Assembly (NCBI GenBank): GCA_017615435.1
Contig: JAGAAF010000065.1
Span: 1-42,787 of the forward strand
DNA from: Bacteroidales bacterium
Lineage (GTDB): Bacteria > Bacteroidota > Bacteroidia > Bacteroidales > UBA932
Length of the DNA stretch: 42,787 bases
Reading direction: 5' to 3'
Part shown: in pieces, positions 1 through 8,439 of the stretch
Layout: the number at the start of each line of letters is the position of its first letter
Numbering within the stretch: position 1 is the first letter of the stretch
Translations under genes and position numbers: made by a program
Notes under the pieces: generated by a model
Told to the model about the DNA's origin: nothing
The model's database searches: none
What the model saw: the letters and a program-made list of their open reading frames with translations, nothing else

Positions 1-34
1 CCATCAGCAGCAATATGTTCTTACGAGTCCTCAT
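1..34 (-). CDS. 5' fragment of next fimbrial-operon gene
   Basis: Only the first eleven codons are inside the window, reading M-R-T-R-K-N-I-L-L-L-M. They start at an ATG that overlaps the TGA stop of the preceding fimbrillin gene in an ATGA (4-nt) overlap. The basic start followed by a hydrophobic run is what the beginning of a lipoprotein or Sec signal peptide looks like. The 4-nt overlap and the operon context suggest another fimbrial or tip subunit, but nothing of the mature protein is visible. Confidence 0.6.
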   Translation of the reverse strand, partial: MRTRKNILLLM

Positions 35-1104
35 GAAGGCATAAAAACAATATCGTCCGTGGAGACATTGACATTGTCCCAGGGTGTCGCCACAACACTT
101 AGATTCAATCCGCTCTCCGTAATCGTAATGTAATAGTTGTATACCTGATTCGGCTCCCAAGTATCAGCACCGGGAGTGCCGTCGCGGTCAGTAATGACAA
201 ACTCCGTGGTCATCGGACTCTGTCCGCTGTACGAGATGGAGAAAGTGACTGCGGCAGTGTTGGCCAATGTCTGGGGTACCATGTAATACCAACCCATCTG
301 CAGATATCCGTCGGGGTCGTGAGCAACAGAAGGGTGAGGGATGTTTTTTCTGGCTGCCGGAGTGTCGGCCGTCCATGAGAACAATGAACCGATGGAGCCC
401 GGTATCCAGTACGCTGCATCGTGATTGCCCGAACTGACATCCGGATTAGAGGTCATCTGGGCCTGCACTCTCAGGGTTCCGCTGACCGATAGTCCGGACA
501 GACTGAAATCAGTAAGCGTGAATTCATCCGCAGTGGGGTCGGTCGATTCCTTGCCGAAAAGGAAACGGACCGCCGAGCATGCATGTTTGAAGGTGAGAGG
601 AACGGTTGACTTGTCGATGCTTGAATCCATATCGCGGTGCGAGCGCGCCACCATCAGGTCGTTGTTCTCACCTGCGCGATACAATGCGTTGATAAAAAAT
701 GCATTGCCTTCGTTGCCGATGGAGACGTTGGAGGCGTGGTAGGGATAGACCGCAGCAAAGTAATAGTGTCCTTCTTCTTCCCAGTACTGCAGAGGCGAGT
801 AACTCCAGGAGTAGTTGCCTTGGCTGCCCGAACAGGCGAGAATACGGTTGTTGAAAATCGGGGTTACACTCTCATTCTGCTCACCCTCATTCAGTACCAA
901 CTGACCGAATAGGCTGATTTGCTTTCCGTCGGCAATGAGCACAGACTGATCATTCGGTTTCGCCGAACCGGTTTTCGTCTCGACAGTCACGCCAGGGGAG
1001 AAAGAGATGTCGGGACGCTTCTCCTCCGGATACGAATCCTTGCCGCATCCCGCAAGCAGCGGAAGCAGCAACCAACAGAACCGTATGGAGCGGAAAAGAC
1101 TCAT
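31..1104 (-). CDS. Fimbrillin-family lipoprotein
   Basis: 357 aa. The N-terminus is a lipoprotein signal with lipobox LLAGC (lipidated Cys20). The mature part is beta-rich, with the fimbrillin (Mfa1/FimA-like) layout: an N-terminal segment with the ETKTG stretch seen in many family members near the first strand, a YWEEEGHYYFAAVYPYH stretch in the middle, and a C-terminal WEPNQVYNYYITITESG stretch typical of the last strands. Such proteins are exported as lipoproteins and polymerise into, or cap, surface pili after proteolytic removal of the N-terminal strand. It is the third of three consecutive fimbrillins, 2 nt after the stop of the previous one and overlapping the next gene by 4 nt, so it is co-transcribed. 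Whether it is a shaft or tip subunit cannot be told. Confidence 0.85.
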   Translation of the reverse strand: MSLFRSIRFCWLLLPLLAGCGKDSYPEEKRPDISFSPGVTVETKTGSAKPNDQSVLIADGKQISLFGQLVLNEGEQNESVTPIFNNRILACSGSQGNYSWSYSPLQYWEEEGHYYFAAVYPYHASNVSIGNEGNAFFINALYRAGENNDLMVARSHRDMDSSIDKSTVPLTFKHACSAVRFLFGKESTDPTADEFTLTDFSLSGLSVSGTLRVQAQMTSNPDVSSGNHDAAYWIPGSIGSLFSWTADTPAARKNIPHPSVAHDPDGYLQMGWYYMVPQTLANTAAVTFSISYSGQSPMTTEFVITDRDGTPGADTWEPNQVYNYYITITESGLNLSVVATPWDNVNVSTDDIVFMPS

Positions 1105-1106
1105 CC

Positions 1107-2162
1107 TTAATCTGCTAAATCAATGTTATGGGCAGTGCCCCAGTCACTCCAGGTGACGGTGAACTTGATGGGCCAGTCGGGTTTGATCTGAATGGTGTAA
1201 GTGTAATGATTCCCTGCAGCCCAGTCGGCTGTGATAGGGAATGTGTACACATTCGATTCCGAAATACCTTCACTTTGATTCTCCAACGTGTATGCTATCC
1301 GCATTCGGGCTTCCGTGTCCACAAGGGTCTGGGGAATAGGCATAACCGAATAGTCTGACAAAGTAACCGCCGAGGAAGTTACTTCACGGGTTCCGGAGAA
1401 CACGGGGAGAGAACTCCGTTGGCCACTCCAACCTGCCCACGAGGGGTTTTCGTTCCCATTCCTGCAGATGCCGGTGAGGTAGATATTCTCGAAACTGATG
1501 GATGTCAGGTTCACGGTGAAGTCGTCGTTGTCGTCATCCAGTTTTTGTATCACGAAATCAATCCAACTGAGGACATGACGGAAAGAAAAATTGACCACAC
1601 CCGTCGGGGTACAAGTGACGGCAGTCTTGTTCTTAACTACATTGGAAACCATCAGGTCTGTCTTCCCGTTAGTAACCGTGAAACGAATATCGGGGATTCC
1701 TTTGGTGGCCGCAGTATACGTGGTAAATGTGCCTCTCTGGAGCAGCGAAGCATTTGCATCGTACGGGGAGTAAGCCCAGAAGGACGCCTTGTTTCCCGGG
1801 GCTGGCCAGTAAGCGGTTGGAGTGTAACTGAAAGTTGCTCCGTCGACATCGGCCACGCCGGCGGCGTTATATGTCGCCCCGCTGACGCTGACTGCTTGGT
1901 TGAACATCAGATTCGGTGTCCATGAAGTCCAGCCCCAGTTTCCGTTATTCGTCTGGATGAAAGCGAAAACGCCGAAACTGGTAAAACTCCCAGGGTAGGC
2001 TTTCGTGCTGACTGCATCATCTTGCAATAGGGAGGACCCGGCGTCGAAGCTGATGGCTTCCGCCGGTGTCGGTGCCGGGTCGTGCAGCTTCTTGCAGCAC
2101 CCTGCCAGAAGCAGGGCACTGCATAAAGTCGCCCCTATAATGCGTATGATGCGGTTAAGCAT
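1107..2162 (-). CDS. Fimbrillin-family lipoprotein
   Basis: 351 aa with lipobox LLLAGC (Cys22). The mature chain has fimbrillin hallmarks: a SFDAGSSLL segment followed by VSTKAY near the N-terminus, a central YWPAPGNKASFWAYSPYD stretch (the conserved 'YWP...FxAYSP' region of the family), a hydrophobic FSFRHVLSWIDFVI strand, and a terminal AGNHYTYTIQIKP strand before a tryptophan-rich end. It lies 2 nt after the upstream fimbrillin and 2 nt before the downstream one. Probably a pilus subunit or minor tip/anchor protein; the exact role is not deducible. The three fimbrillins here are clearly divergent, so they are likely different subunits and not recent duplicates. Confidence 0.85.
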   Translation of the reverse strand: MLNRIIRIIGATLCSALLLAGCCKKLHDPAPTPAEAISFDAGSSLLQDDAVSTKAYPGSFTSFGVFAFIQTNNGNWGWTSWTPNLMFNQAVSVSGATYNAAGVADVDGATFSYTPTAYWPAPGNKASFWAYSPYDANASLLQRGTFTTYTAATKGIPDIRFTVTNGKTDLMVSNVVKNKTAVTCTPTGVVNFSFRHVLSWIDFVIQKLDDDNDDFTVNLTSISFENIYLTGICRNGNENPSWAGWSGQRSSLPVFSGTREVTSSAVTLSDYSVMPIPQTLVDTEARMRIAYTLENQSEGISESNVYTFPITADWAAGNHYTYTIQIKPDWPIKFTVTWSDWGTAHNIDLAD

Positions 2163-2164
2163 TG

Positions 2165-3268
2165 TTAGTTAGCAAGATAGTAGAAAGCGCTATTTGTCGT
2201 CCAGTCATCAATCTGTGCGGTAAAGACAATTGCCTTAGCATTGATGGTAATCAAATAAGTGTAGTGAACGCCAGGCAACCAAGCCGGAACCTTGGCGTCC
2301 TCGTTGCTAGTGTTATTTACCGTATCAAAAGCGCCGAGTTCAACATCTGCTGTGTATGTGTTAACCTGAGAATTCTCATCAGTGATAGTGTATTCAATGT
2401 GGAGAGATTGTGCACCCGCACCAGTGGCGAACTTCTGGGGCATTAAAACAAGATTGGTCAGAAGGTCAACATTGGCAGTGGCGGCGGCAGCACTTGTTGC
2501 AGCTGAAGCAAGAGCATATACACCTGCAGCAGGCGTTGCGTTGACTGTAGGCGTGCCATCAGGAGTCCATCCTAGTCCGACAACACCATCAACGGTAGCA
2601 CCTACTGGATTGTTCGATCCATCATAACTAGCAACGGTGTATGTTCCCGTTGTGCGTATGTTGGAAAGACCGAATGCGGTAACAGATACAGCGGTATTGG
2701 TCAGATCAGAGTGCTTCTTGAACTGGAAGTCTACCAAAGAAGCCGTGTGATTGAAATGAAGTTGAACAGTATTGCCGAAAGAGCCGTTTTCTACGGTGTT
2801 TTTCTTTGCTACGAGAATCTTTTCATTCGATCCATCATAAGTCTGCTGATTTGTGGTGAAATCACCAGCCTGAGTGTAGTCGGCTCCTCCTGCTTCGGCT
2901 GCAAGTTGTCCTGCCGGGAATACGGCAAAGAAGGTGTATCCCGCGTAGGAGGCATCCCAGTATTTCATTTTTTGGGAATTGATGCCAGCATACTCCCATA
3001 CACCAGAGGATGTTTGTTTGACGTCAGTACCATCGAAAACGTCTTCTGGATTGGTTTGAGAACCAACCGTTCCCTTCCATTTGTACCCGAACACATCGAA
3101 GATGTCATTCACTGCGAATGTGGTAAGAGGGGCCTTGGTCATCGTGCCTGTCCAAGTACCAAGTGAGATTGCTCTACCTTCCGATGCATTGCCTGTGTCG
3201 AAGGTCTTGCTGCAGGCAACCAATGCGATGGCTGCGACTGCGAGAATCATTAATTTTTTCATACGCAT
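2165..3268 (-). CDS. Fimbrillin-family lipoprotein
   Basis: 367 aa. The signal peptide ends in lipobox ALVAC (Cys19). A second ATG two codons downstream (M-R-M-K-K) could be the real start. The mature part has TKAPLTTFAVNDIFDVFGYKW near the N-terminus, a central YWDASYAGYTFFAVFPAG block and a VHYTYLITINAKAIVFTA C-terminal strand, which are the usual fimbrillin landmarks. It is the first fimbrillin after the DUF5119 gene, so by position it is the best candidate for the main shaft subunit; that is an inference. Its leader (3269-3310) is very A+T-rich and shares a 15-nt string with the leader of the CBM9-like gene at 18068. It is more A+T-rich than its downstream fimbrillin neighbours. Confidence 0.85.
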   Translation of the reverse strand: MRMKKLMILAVAAIALVACSKTFDTGNASEGRAISLGTWTGTMTKAPLTTFAVNDIFDVFGYKWKGTVGSQTNPEDVFDGTDVKQTSSGVWEYAGINSQKMKYWDASYAGYTFFAVFPAGQLAAEAGGADYTQAGDFTTNQQTYDGSNEKILVAKKNTVENGSFGNTVQLHFNHTASLVDFQFKKHSDLTNTAVSVTAFGLSNIRTTGTYTVASYDGSNNPVGATVDGVVGLGWTPDGTPTVNATPAAGVYALASAATSAAAATANVDLLTNLVLMPQKFATGAGAQSLHIEYTITDENSQVNTYTADVELGAFDTVNNTSNEDAKVPAWLPGVHYTYLITINAKAIVFTAQIDDWTTNSAFYYLAN

Positions 3269-3276
3269 AAAAATTA

Positions 3277-3291
3277 AATGGTTAATAAAAA
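3277..3291 (-). promoter_or_regulatory. A+T-rich leader with a 15-nt string shared with 18086-18100
   Basis: On the plus strand both places read AATGGTTAATAAAAA exactly. Here it lies 9-23 nt before the fimbrillin start, inside an A+T-rich 42-nt gap. The other copy is 18-32 nt before the CBM9-like lipoprotein start. Both genes encode the first small secreted lipoprotein after a change of function in an operon. A translation-enhancing or mRNA-processing element is one possibility; chance similarity of A+T-rich leaders is another. Confidence 0.3.
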
Positions 3292-3310
3292 TAGTTAAAA
3301 TTATTGATAA

Positions 3311-4459
3311 TTAATTGATAATTGTCGTTGAACCGGTCTCTTCGTTCCAGTCTCCGATGAGCGCTTCGAAGCCTCCGGAGCCGCCGGCACTCTCGTCGGG
3401 AGGGAAGTCGTTGACGTCCAGTTCGAGGGTGATGACGCCGCCGGTGGGGAGGGCGCGAACCTGCTCGGTGACAGGGATACTGATATTTCTGTAGCTGCCG
3501 TTCACATAGCTCACATTCAGCACGAGGTAATGCTCGCCCTCGGTGACTGCGGCCACAGACGCTTCGTCGTAGGGGTTGCAGCCGGGGATTCCGAAGGTAT
3601 AGACCTTCGCGCCGAGCATATCCTGCTCCTTGTCCATATACACATCCATCAGGTAGGATGCGGTCTGCTGCCAGGTCTCGCGGGTCATAAGGTCCACGCC
3701 CTGCGACATTCCGGTCAGAGCCGCACCGCCCGCGCTTCCGATCACTCGGCCGTCGTTGTTGGCCAGCTTGCACTGGAAGAGGTAGATGAAGGTGCTCGGG
3801 GTCAGTTCACCCTCGATGCGGAGGATGTACTTCTCGCCCACGAGTTCGTAGTCGTCGAGATTGTCCGTGATTACCTGGTCCTTGTCGTAGAGCGAGAACA
3901 GACCGTCCGGGGTAAGGTTGACCGGTTCGTTCACGATGGTTTCGACCGGATCCTCGTCTTCGTCAGCCTTGGTGGCCGCCAGCTTCTGCGGGATGGTGAG
4001 AATGCGGGTTGAGGCCTTGATACCCTTGGCGATCTGGCGTGTGTTGGCGTGCACGTGCGCGAATTCGTTCTCCTGCTGGAAGAGGATAGCCTCGGAGTCG
4101 TTGTTGTGGAACAGGATGTCGTGCGTTCCCACAAACACCTCCAGCTGGGCCTCGTCACCCATAAAGTTATGGATTACGTGGGCGATAGGTTCGCCGTCAG
4201 GGCCCTGGGTAAACACGTGCATACGCATACTCGCCGGGATGGTATAGCCCACGGGGCCGAGGGTCGCCACATTCCAGTTGAATGTCCAGTTCGCGGCCCA
4301 GTTGACCTGCCACATCACATCCACATTGATCTTCGGCGTCACCGCCACCTGTGCGCGGATGGCCTTGCGGAGGTGCAGGATAGGCTCGATAGTGCACCCC
4401 GCCACGGCGATTACCGCCACGGCGATGATGATCTTCCTTATGAGCCTGCTGCCTGTCAT
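3311..4459 (-). CDS. DUF5119-type fimbrial-operon lipoprotein
   Basis: 382 aa. The signal peptide has lipobox IAVAGC (Cys22). Right after it come ILHLRKA and a strand with VDVMWQVNWAANW, which fits the start of DUF5119 proteins, a Bacteroidales family commonly placed between the DUF3575 gene and the fimbrillins. An all-beta, two-domain chain follows, ending in a Gly/Ser-rich tail. It probably serves as an anchor, accessory subunit or assembly factor of the pilus, similar to FimB/Mfa2 by position, but no biochemical role is known for the family. It overlaps the upstream OmpA/DUF3575 gene by 4 nt (ATGA), so the two are translationally coupled. Confidence 0.75.
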   Translation of the reverse strand: MTGSRLIRKIIIAVAVIAVAGCTIEPILHLRKAIRAQVAVTPKINVDVMWQVNWAANWTFNWNVATLGPVGYTIPASMRMHVFTQGPDGEPIAHVIHNFMGDEAQLEVFVGTHDILFHNNDSEAILFQQENEFAHVHANTRQIAKGIKASTRILTIPQKLAATKADEDEDPVETIVNEPVNLTPDGLFSLYDKDQVITDNLDDYELVGEKYILRIEGELTPSTFIYLFQCKLANNDGRVIGSAGGAALTGMSQGVDLMTRETWQQTASYLMDVYMDKEQDMLGAKVYTFGIPGCNPYDEASVAAVTEGEHYLVLNVSYVNGSYRNISIPVTEQVRALPTGGVITLELDVNDFPPDESAGGSGGFEALIGDWNEETGSTTIIN

Positions 4460-6153
4460 TTCCTCTTTATGTGGTTGCGGTTGAACAGATCAACCCCAAT
4501 GGTTACTTGCAGTCTGGTGGGGCCAAGCCACAGCCAACGCTTGAGTCTGGGCTCGAAGTCGTCGGGGTCGCCGGCATAGTCGTAGTAGTACCAACCGGTG
4601 GCATCGCCTCCCCAGGTGTAGGAGTCGTACCGTGCGTAAAAAACTCCCAGCGCGAGACCCGCATCTATATAGATGCGTCCAAAGGTCCATTTGTGGCCTC
4701 CGCCCACTGAAATTCCTAATCCTTCTCCGTTCCAACCCTTCTTGTTCCAGCCCACGCCGAACATTGCGCCGTTCGCGCTGCCGCTCAGATACCAGCCGTT
4801 GAAGCGGTACTGTTCGGGGTTGAAGTAGTAGCGTCCCCACAGCGAAATGTTGTGGACCTGGAAGTAGCGATGCTCGTCCGCGTGCTTCCAGTTCGGCCAC
4901 TCCACGTCCGCCCCTATCGTGTATTTTCCGCTCTCCGGATAGTATTCCAGTGTCGCGGACGGGATGCTGGTGAAACCGTATCCCGGAATGTAGGTCGCGT
5001 CGTACAGAAGGTTCGTGCCTATGCCGATCACGGGCCAGAAGGGTTTATCGTCCTCTATGGCCTCGGGGGTCTTATCCCCGCGTCCCGCGAGTTCGCGGCT
5101 ATGCTCCTGTTCGAGCAGCTGCACGTGCTGTATGCTGTCCAGTCTTTCGACCGTCTTGTCGTCGTCGAATTCCTCGAATGCGCTGGTGTCCACAACCACT
5201 ATCCGCTTCTTCGCCAGCTTGCAGAGATGCTTGTAACCAACCTTGAACGGGCGGCTCACGATCTCCGCGAGCCTCTGGAGAGGCATCCTGGCGTCCCCGA
5301 CCTGATCGGGGGTCTGTGCCGGCTGCTTGAGGGAGTCCACCGGCTCTTCGAGGGTCTGTACCGGTTGCTCGAGGGTGTCAGCCGGCTCTTCGGGGATCAC
5401 CGTGGGCTCTTCGGGCACGACGTCGATAGTCTGTCCGTCGACCGCGACGAGCACGTTAGAGACATAGATGTCCACGGCGAGCGAGCGGAGGTAACGATAG
5501 TGCTTGGTGAGCATCCATCGGTAGATGTCGCCCTCCTTCGGGGTCTGGCCGAGCCAACCGTTCTCCATACGCCATTTCTTCGTGTCCCAGCCGATCTTGT
5601 CGTTGTCCAACAGCCTCAGGATGCGCTCACGCGCCACGTCGGAGATGTTCTCGTCGCTGACGATACGCTCCTTGAGCAGCGCCCACGCTTCTCCGCCCGG
5701 CCTGACGATCAGATTCAGTCCTTCGGCCGCGAGACCGAGTTCCTTCTTCACGACGGTGTCGAACTCCTTCGCGCGCTTGCGGCTGAGCATCTGGTTGTGC
5801 TCATACACGCCCTCGGGTGACGCGTACGCTGTCACGATCACAGAATCCACGTGTTCCAGGCCTATCTCCTCGAGTATCTTCCTTACCGTGGCTGCAGCCT
5901 GAGCGTTGTCCATATAGCCCGATTCGTAACGATACTTGTTCCAACGGAAGTGCACCGCGCCCTTCTTTACCTCATTCCCCACCTGTTCGGGAATCCACGT
6001 TCCTCCCAGAGCCATATCATTCCCTTCCTCCGCTGCGGTGCTGTCCACGGCTGCGTAGGTGGGCGTCCACTGGACGCTCACTGGCATTCCGGACGCCCCG
6101 TCAGCAGGGCTGCCAAGTGCCAAAAAGAATGATATTATGCTCGTCAATAGCAT
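4456..6153 (-). CDS. OmpA-like / DUF3575 outer-membrane protein, first gene of fimbrial operon
   Basis: 565 aa. A signal peptide covers about residues 1-20. Residues 65-235 look like an OmpA-type peptidoglycan-binding fold: VTAYASPEGVYEHNQMLSRKRA is the 'xxSPEG...N..LS..RA' motif. Residues 246-285 are a degenerate acidic/proline repeat (EEPxxxxEQP, EEPVDSLKQP). Residues 372-565 match DUF3575, an outer-membrane beta-barrel: IGIGTNLLYDATYIPG at its start, then many aromatic strands and a terminal LQVTIGVDLF. It probably ties the pilus assembly site to the outer membrane and the cell wall. It is the promoter-proximal gene, with a TAnnTTTG box 33 nt upstream and a perfect inverted repeat on it. 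No other start codon fits the signal peptide better. Confidence 0.8.
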   Translation of the reverse strand: MLLTSIISFFLALGSPADGASGMPVSVQWTPTYAAVDSTAAEEGNDMALGGTWIPEQVGNEVKKGAVHFRWNKYRYESGYMDNAQAAATVRKILEEIGLEHVDSVIVTAYASPEGVYEHNQMLSRKRAKEFDTVVKKELGLAAEGLNLIVRPGGEAWALLKERIVSDENISDVARERILRLLDNDKIGWDTKKWRMENGWLGQTPKEGDIYRWMLTKHYRYLRSLAVDIYVSNVLVAVDGQTIDVVPEEPTVIPEEPADTLEQPVQTLEEPVDSLKQPAQTPDQVGDARMPLQRLAEIVSRPFKVGYKHLCKLAKKRIVVVDTSAFEEFDDDKTVERLDSIQHVQLLEQEHSRELAGRGDKTPEAIEDDKPFWPVIGIGTNLLYDATYIPGYGFTSIPSATLEYYPESGKYTIGADVEWPNWKHADEHRYFQVHNISLWGRYYFNPEQYRFNGWYLSGSANGAMFGVGWNKKGWNGEGLGISVGGGHKWTFGRIYIDAGLALGVFYARYDSYTWGGDATGWYYYDYAGDPDDFEPRLKRWLWLGPTRLQVTIGVDLFNRNHIKRK

Positions 6154-6185
6154 CGTTTCGTTATAACGCTATATTACGCAGTCTA

Positions 6186-6193
6186 CAAATTTA
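6186..6193 (-). promoter_or_regulatory. Candidate -7 box of the fimbrial operon promoter
   Basis: On the minus strand this reads TAAATTTG, matching the Bacteroides -7 consensus TAnnTTTG, with 32 nt to the start codon of the OmpA/DUF3575 gene. No clear TTTG -33 box is present at the usual 19-21 nt, so the promoter may need an activator or an alternative sigma factor. Confidence 0.5.
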
Positions 6194-6211
6194 TGAAATT
6201 TATTTCATAAA
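6190..6211. promoter_or_regulatory. Perfect 10-bp inverted repeat overlapping the fimbrial promoter
   Basis: TTTATGAAAT, two bases, then ATTTCATAAA: a 22-nt site with ten perfect pairs. It overlaps the -7 box by 4 nt and covers the spacer upstream of it. The arrangement is what an operator for a dimeric regulator would look like; the regulator is not in the window. Confidence 0.45.
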
Positions 6212-6293
6212 AAGAACACACACAACCCGCCCCCCCCATCACAGTACACCACAGAGGGGCTGGCGAAAGGACGTGAAAGAAGCTGAAACGAGC

Positions 6294-6398
6294 GTGGCGC
6301 GGAAGTCTCTATGAGTCAGGTATATACTAAAAGTCGGCTCCGGAAAACACGGAGTCGACTTTTAGTAAGGTGCTGAGTATCAGCGTGATAGGTGCCAC
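6294..6398 (+). repeat. 105-bp palindromic element, copy A (REPIN-like)
   Basis: Begins GTGGCGC and ends GTGCCAC. Inner stem TACTAAAAGTCGGCTCCG (6325-6342) pairs with 6350-6367 over 18 nt with one G.T pair, around a 7-nt loop. Arm flanks are 31 nt on each side. Eight bases after its right end come to the TAG stop codon of the minus-strand EamA gene, so it serves as that gene's 3' region; a run of G bridges the gap. The remaining sequence between 6212 and 6293 holds nothing I recognise. Confidence 0.85.
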
Positions 6399-6406
6399 GG
6401 GGGGGG

Positions 6407-7318
6407 CTATTCGCGGCTGAAGATCAGCACGCAGGAGATGGCGGCGACCATACCGGAGATCTGCCAGACGGTCGGGAGAGCGTCCAGACGCGCAATCAGA
6501 AGCAGCACGATGGACAGGAGGCAGCAGATCACGGGCGAGCAGGCATCGGCCAACGGGGCGATGACCATCGCTTTGCCGTAGCGGTTGGCATAGACGAGGG
6601 TGAAGGCGCCGATGGCGTTGAGAATCTGCACGAAGAAGACCTTGGTGGGGGCAGCCCAGCCGAAAGCGGTGAGCTCGGAAGGGGAGCGAAGAAGGAACGC
6701 GACCGGGATCAGCACCACGGCGGCGATAGCCATATACACGAAGACGCTCTCCGCATCCGGGGTGTGGTTGTTCGCGAGCTTCATCACGAACGCCTGGATA
6801 CCCCAGCAGATGAAGACCACTGCCGCGAGGACTATCCACAGCCAGCCCTGTGCGCTGCCCTCGGTGTCCGAAGGGATGGCGAAGCAGATGATGGCGACGA
6901 AGGCCAGAATAATACCAAGTATGCCAAGTTTCGAGACCTTCTCTTTCAGGAAGATGGAAGACAGGATAACCGTGACTATCGGGGCCACGGAAATCATAGG
7001 CATCACGAGGTACGACGGCGCATACTTGAGCGCGAGGAACAGCACGAGCTGTCCGCCGGCGCCGAGAAGGCCGACACCCATACTCAGTGCGACGGTCTTC
7101 GGCCTGACGTCCAGTTTGAACTTGATGTTGGCGAGTGCGAAAATGGCGCACGGAATCATAGAGAGGGCCCATACGACATAGACCATCTCGGAAGGGAAGT
7201 CCTTGGGAATACCCAGGTAAAGATCACCCAAAGTGGGGTCTGAGAATGTCATCCAGACACCCCAGGTAATCATCGTAATGATGGCGTATAACAGCCAATT
7301 ATGTTTTTTCTCAACCAT
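6407..7318 (-). CDS. EamA/DMT-superfamily membrane transporter
   Basis: 303 aa with about ten hydrophobic segments arranged as two halves of five, the usual EamA (drug/metabolite transporter) design. The first half ends with ISVAPIVTVILSSIFLKEKVS, matching the family's conserved end-of-helix 'P..xxxxxxxxLxE' motif; the second has the corresponding LADACSPVICCLLSIVLL segment, where the glutamate of the motif is not obvious. It is the last gene of the SusC/SusD operon, 2 nt after the phosphatase stop. A role in inner-membrane uptake of the released sugar is attractive from context, but EamA proteins move many different metabolites, so the substrate is unknown. Confidence 0.8.
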   Translation of the reverse strand: MVEKKHNWLLYAIITMITWGVWMTFSDPTLGDLYLGIPKDFPSEMVYVVWALSMIPCAIFALANIKFKLDVRPKTVALSMGVGLLGAGGQLVLFLALKYAPSYLVMPMISVAPIVTVILSSIFLKEKVSKLGILGIILAFVAIICFAIPSDTEGSAQGWLWIVLAAVVFICWGIQAFVMKLANNHTPDAESVFVYMAIAAVVLIPVAFLLRSPSELTAFGWAAPTKVFFVQILNAIGAFTLVYANRYGKAMVIAPLADACSPVICCLLSIVLLLIARLDALPTVWQISGMVAAISCVLIFSRE

Positions 7319-7320
7319 AA

Positions 7321-8439
7321 CTATTTGACAAATGAAGCTATAAGTTTACCCCAGTCCGCATTCTCCTTGATGCCGGTGAAAGCGCGGGAGCCGGGGCCCC
7401 AGGTGTAGACGGGCACGGCAATGCCGTTGTGGCTGTCATTGCCGAAGGCTACGCCGATCCGGCCCTCGGCGAGGTCGCCGTCCTGCAGGGTGAGGGCGCC
7501 GGTATTGTGGTCTGCCGTGACCACCACTAGCGTGTGCCCGTCGGCCGCGGCCCATTCGAGCACGTCGCCGATGGTGCGGTCGAAGTCGAGGAGTTCCTCC
7601 ATAGCGAGGCCTATGTCGTTACCGTGCAGCCAGTCGTCGATGCAGGAGCCTTCGATCATCATCACGAAGCCGTCCGGGTCGGCGGATAGCAGTTCGAGTC
7701 CGCGCGCAACCATCCTGCGGAACAGGTCGCCGCGCTCCTGCGCGACCGGCAGGTTGTCCGGTGAAAGGATGCCGAATGAGGGGAGCCCGGCGCTCATCAG
7801 CGCGGACTCGTCGAGGGCCACATTGTACCCCGCCGCGGCTAGCTCTGCGGTAATGTCACGCCCGTCCGTGCGTTTCGTGGTGAACCAGTCGAGTCCGCCG
7901 CCGGCGAGGTAATCCACCCCGCAGTCAACATAGTCGGCGATCAGGTCTTCCTGCTCGTAGCGCTCGGCGTTGTGGCAGCAGAAATCGCAAGGCGTCGCGT
8001 CCGCGAAGTGGCAGGTTACGACCACACCGGTCTTCTTGCCAAGCTCGCGCGCCCGCACCAGCACGCTCTGGAGGTCCGAGCCGTCCGCCGCTACACCCAC
8101 GTGGCTGTAAGCCGTCTTCTGACCGACCGCAAGGGCGGTTCCGCCCGCGCCGGAATCCGTGATCAGATTGTCCGTGCAGTAGGTGCGCGAAATACCGGTG
8201 AAGGGGAAGTTGTCGAGGTTAAGTTTGCCGTGGTTAAGCACCCAGGCGCAACTGACCTGCTCAAGGCCCATTCCGTCGCCGATCATAAAAATGATGTTGC
8301 GGACTTCAGCGTCTTGCGCCGGCTCGGTGACCGAAACTATGTCGTAGGTGCGATTGGTCTGGTAGTACTGCAGGCCCTCTTTAGGTTTGCAGGAAAAGGC
8401 GCAAACTGCCAGCGCGGCCAGGAAAACTACTCTTTTCAT
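7321..8439 (-). CDS. Alkaline phosphatase family lipoprotein
   Basis: 372 aa, signal peptide with lipobox AFSC (Cys17). Family landmarks: FMIGDGMG (metal ligand Asp54), TDSGAGGTALAVGQKT with nucleophile Ser96, GSCIDDWLHGND (metal-site region 264-275), TADHNTG (Asp310, His311) and a late His337. The nucleophile motif is usually DSAAxxTA and the metal motif ADHETGG, so this copy is somewhat divergent but keeps the metal ligands. It is shorter than E. coli PhoA. It should hydrolyse phosphomonoesters in the periplasm or at the outer membrane. It overlaps the upstream gene by 4 nt (ATGA), so it belongs to the SusC/SusD operon and not to a phosphate-starvation unit. Confidence 0.88.
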   Translation of the reverse strand: MKRVVFLAALAVCAFSCKPKEGLQYYQTNRTYDIVSVTEPAQDAEVRNIIFMIGDGMGLEQVSCAWVLNHGKLNLDNFPFTGISRTYCTDNLITDSGAGGTALAVGQKTAYSHVGVAADGSDLQSVLVRARELGKKTGVVVTCHFADATPCDFCCHNAERYEQEDLIADYVDCGVDYLAGGGLDWFTTKRTDGRDITAELAAAGYNVALDESALMSAGLPSFGILSPDNLPVAQERGDLFRRMVARGLELLSADPDGFVMMIEGSCIDDWLHGNDIGLAMEELLDFDRTIGDVLEWAAADGHTLVVVTADHNTGALTLQDGDLAEGRIGVAFGNDSHNGIAVPVYTWGPGSRAFTGIKENADWGKLIASFVK

